Of a DNA stretch of 64,000 nucleotides, positions 62,231-64,000 are shown in pieces. The position numbers and the translations under genes were made by a program. The stretch comes from JANPPS01 sp965246925. Lineage in GTDB: Bacteria; Pseudomonadota; Alphaproteobacteria; Acetobacterales; Acetobacteraceae. Where the stretch lies: contig OZ251994.1 in the NCBI GenBank assembly GCA_965246925.1, forward strand, positions 2,356,001 to 2,420,000, read 5' to 3'. The stretch's first letter is position 1, and every line of letters starts with the position of its first letter. Below the pieces are notes generated by a model. The model was not told the DNA's origin, made no database searches, and saw only the letters and a program-made list of their open reading frames with translations.

Positions 62231-63173
62231 CGCGGGCCGGCTGCTCGCCCGGGCGGGCGACGCGGTGTGGGGCGGACGGACCTGCTTCTTGGCGCTGCAC
62301 CGCTGTGCCGCGCCGGAAGATTGGGCCGGGTTGCCGAATCGCGGGTTCTATATCGATGCGGACTATCTGGACCGGCTACTGGGCTACGTGGTGCGCGCGG
62401 GGTGGCAGGTGGTGACGGTGGACGCCGCGCTGGCCGGCGGTCCGGGGCGGCGTATCAGTTTTTCGATCGATGACGGTTACCGCGACACCGTGGAGCGGAT
62501 CGTGCCGTTGTTCCGGCGGCACGGGCTGCCGGTCACGCTGTATATTACGAGCGGGATCCCGGACGGCACGATGCCGATGTGGCAATCCGGGCTCGAGACC
62601 ATCATTGCCGAACAGGATACCCTGAGGCTGCCGGGCGGGCCGCGGCCTGTTGGGCACGCCGCGGCCAAGCGCGCGGCGTATGCGAAAATCAGCGCCCTGT
62701 GGGATGCGGGTGATCCAGAGGCGGCGTATCCCGCATTCTGCACCCGTCACGGCTACGCTGTGGAGGAGCTGCGGGCGCGGCATGCCATAAGCTGGCCGAT
62801 GCTAGAGGCGTTGCGGGGTGATCCACTGGTCGAGATCGGCGCGCATACGATGCAACATCCGCATTTGGCTAGGCTGACCAAGCCGGAGGCGGCGCGGGAG
62901 ATCGGTGGCAGCGGTGAGCGGCTGCGCAGCCGGCTGAGCGTGCCCTGCCGGCATTTTGCGTTCCCCTACGGCCAGCCAGCCGATTGCGGGCCGCGCGAGG
63001 CGGACCTTGCCGCCGCGGCGGGCTTCGCCAGCGCAGCCACGACGAAGAAGGGCCTGGTGGTAGCGGGGGCCGATCCGTTTTGGCTGCCCCGCCACGTCAT
63101 CAATGGCGAGCACCGGCGGCTGCTGCTGGCGGAGGCGCATTTGACCGGCGCCACTGGTGTGCTCAAGCGCTAG
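62190..63173 (+). CDS. Polysaccharide deacetylase family protein
   Basis: 327 aa if started at ATG 62190; ATG 62211 is an alternative, and neither has a strong ribosome-binding site. It overlaps the hyuB end by 41 bp in another frame. The NodB-type motifs are visible: motif 1 FSIDDGYRDT (catalytic and metal Asp), motif 2 IGAHTMQHPHLARL (metal His pair) and motif 3 FAFPYGQP. The N-terminal LALHRC fits the family. It removes acetyl groups from N-acetylglucosamine-type glycans. No signal peptide is seen. Confidence 0.85.
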   Translation: MARRPRKMRGTGFNAGRLLARAGDAVWGGRTCFLALHRCAAPEDWAGLPNRGFYIDADYLDRLLGYVVRAGWQVVTVDAALAGGPGRRISFSIDDGYRDTVERIVPLFRRHGLPVTLYITSGIPDGTMPMWQSGLETIIAEQDTLRLPGGPRPVGHAAAKRAAYAKISALWDAGDPEAAYPAFCTRHGYAVEELRARHAISWPMLEALRGDPLVEIGAHTMQHPHLARLTKPEAAREIGGSGERLRSRLSVPCRHFAFPYGQPADCGPREADLAAAAGFASAATTKKGLVVAGADPFWLPRHVINGEHRRLLLAEAHLTGATGVLKR

Positions 63174-64000
63174 CTGTCTTTGAGGCCGGCCAAGCTTTCG
63201 ACTGTGTCGAAATCCCGCAGCACCGCATCGTCGCCGAGATCGAGCGGTGCGACGTCTTCGGCGTGGCGGTCTAGCAGCAGACGGGCGCCCATGTCGCCGG
63301 AGAGATGCGTGATCTCCGCAAAGAACCGGCGGTCCCAAAGCACGGGATTACCCATTTTGCCTTGGTAGGTGGGCACCACGACGGACCGGCCTTCGTCGGG
63401 GTCATAGGCGTCGATCAGGCGCTGCATCATTGGTCCGGTGACCAGCGGCATGTCGCTTAGGCACACCAGTGCGGCCTGGGTGCCCTTCGGCACGGCGTTG
63501 ATGCCGGTGCGAAGGCTGGCGGCGAGGCCGTCGGCGTAGGCGGTGGCGTAAACGAACTGGACAGCGCGCCCGGCCAAGGCGGCGCGGACCTCATCGGCGC
63601 GGTGGCCGACGACGACGATGACCGGGCGGGCCGTGGTGGCCAGCACATGGTCCACTACCCGCGCCACCATGGCCGATCCAGCCTGGTTCTTGATCAGTAG
63701 TTTGTGTTGCGGCGCCATCCGGCTCGATCGCCCGGCTGCCAGCACGACTGCGGCTACCGGGTCGGTGACGGCGATAGGCGGGGAGGGCGGGGAGTCTTCG
63801 ATGGGGGTGATCTTGCTGCGCGGCAGGGGCCGGGCGCCCACGTCCTTCAACAGGCCGCCAACCCCCATGCCGGCCAGCGCCCGGCCATCGACGGGCACGC
63901 CGGCGAAGAGGCGGGACAGCACCCAGTCGATGCCGTTGAGCTTCGGGCTGCGCGCGCAACCGGGCAGGACGAGGGCCGGAAGGCCGCCGATTTGGCCGAG
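63170..64000 (-). CDS. MoeA-like/MobA-like molybdenum cofactor fusion protein, C-terminal part
   Basis: 277 codons are visible; the 5' end lies beyond base 64000. The first residues (LGQIGGLPALVLPGCARSPKLNGIDW) match the end of the molybdopterin-binding domain of the fused molybdopterin-binding/glycosyltransferase-family-2 proteins. A linker of about 55 residues leads to a MobA-type nucleotidyltransferase domain with VVLAAGRSSRM, LVCLSDMPLV and KMGNPVLW. Such proteins make the CTP- or GTP-modified cofactor for xanthine dehydrogenase-type enzymes. Its stop codon and that of the deacetylase share the sequence CTAG (63170-63173). Confidence 0.88.
   Translation of the reverse strand, partial: LGQIGGLPALVLPGCARSPKLNGIDWVLSRLFAGVPVDGRALAGMGVGGLLKDVGARPLPRSKITPIEDSPPSPPIAVTDPVAAVVLAAGRSSRMAPQHKLLIKNQAGSAMVARVVDHVLATTARPVIVVVGHRADEVRAALAGRAVQFVYATAYADGLAASLRTGINAVPKGTQAALVCLSDMPLVTGPMMQRLIDAYDPDEGRSVVVPTYQGKMGNPVLWDRRFFAEITHLSGDMGARLLLDRHAEDVAPLDLGDDAVLRDFDTVESLAGLKDS

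Overview
The window looks like chromosome from a GC-rich alphaproteobacterium, most likely Acetobacteraceae or a close Rhodospirillales relative. This is inferred from the very high GC, the FlbD/sigma-54 style of flagellar regulation, the cell-envelope gene families and the CTCTCCC...GGGAGAGGGCCGGGGTGAGGG palindromic intergenic repeats. No rRNA or other species marker is present, so the genus is not claimed.

Layout. 1-2025: two tandem minus-strand genes that share an N-terminal domain; one continues as a membrane-anchored trypsin-like protease. 2194-3195: a helical hypothetical gene whose 3' end runs into a 125-bp tandem repeat array. 3262-7053: metallo-beta-lactamase-fold hydrolase, glycosyltransferase, methyltransferase and a CpdA-like phosphodiesterase. 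7118-7954: tRNA-Tyr(GTA), then a small lower-GC cassette (TM protein, 61-aa peptide, five 16-bp tandem repeats). 8008-18221: secreted hypothetical, circularly permuted ATP-grasp/alpha-E pair, DUF2059 protein, MFS transporter, and the YhaO/YhaN (SbcD/SbcC-like) pair with a small exported protein. 18222-19384: decayed DNA with an IS66 transposase remnant.

19385-34841 is a flagellar cluster of visibly lower GC. One arm runs leftward: fliK-flgD, then fliF-fliG-fliH-fliN-flbD-flhA, followed by an OpgC acyltransferase and an SGNH hydrolase. The other arm runs rightward: flgE, flgK, flgL. Two back-to-back sigma-54 promoters (GG-N10-GC) lie in the 285-bp gap between fliK and flgE. The locally encoded FlbD is the likely activator. 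Hook, hook-junction, MS-ring, switch and export-gate parts are here; flagellin, FliI and the stators are not.

34860-49771 returns to high GC: thiolase, orphan TRAP binding protein, MsrB, glycogen-debranching-type glucosidase, an envelope/arginine operon (PPIase-argJ-DUF445 with a short-chain dehydrogenase), secA translationally coupled to an OprB-type porin, and an MFS exporter. 49825-63173 is catabolic and accessory: D-aminoacylase, amidase, a small lipoprotein operon, RidA, a CHAP amidase, a two-dehydrogenase plus split chrA operon, hyuA/hyuB and a polysaccharide deacetylase. The right edge cuts a molybdenum-cofactor nucleotidyltransferase fusion.

The most unusual points are the paired N-terminal domain at the left edge, the peptide cassette beside tRNA-Tyr, the OpgC/SGNH pair ending the flagellar arm, the FlbD receiver that appears to carry Glu at the phosphoacceptor position, and a repeat-derived insertion inside the hyuA reading frame.
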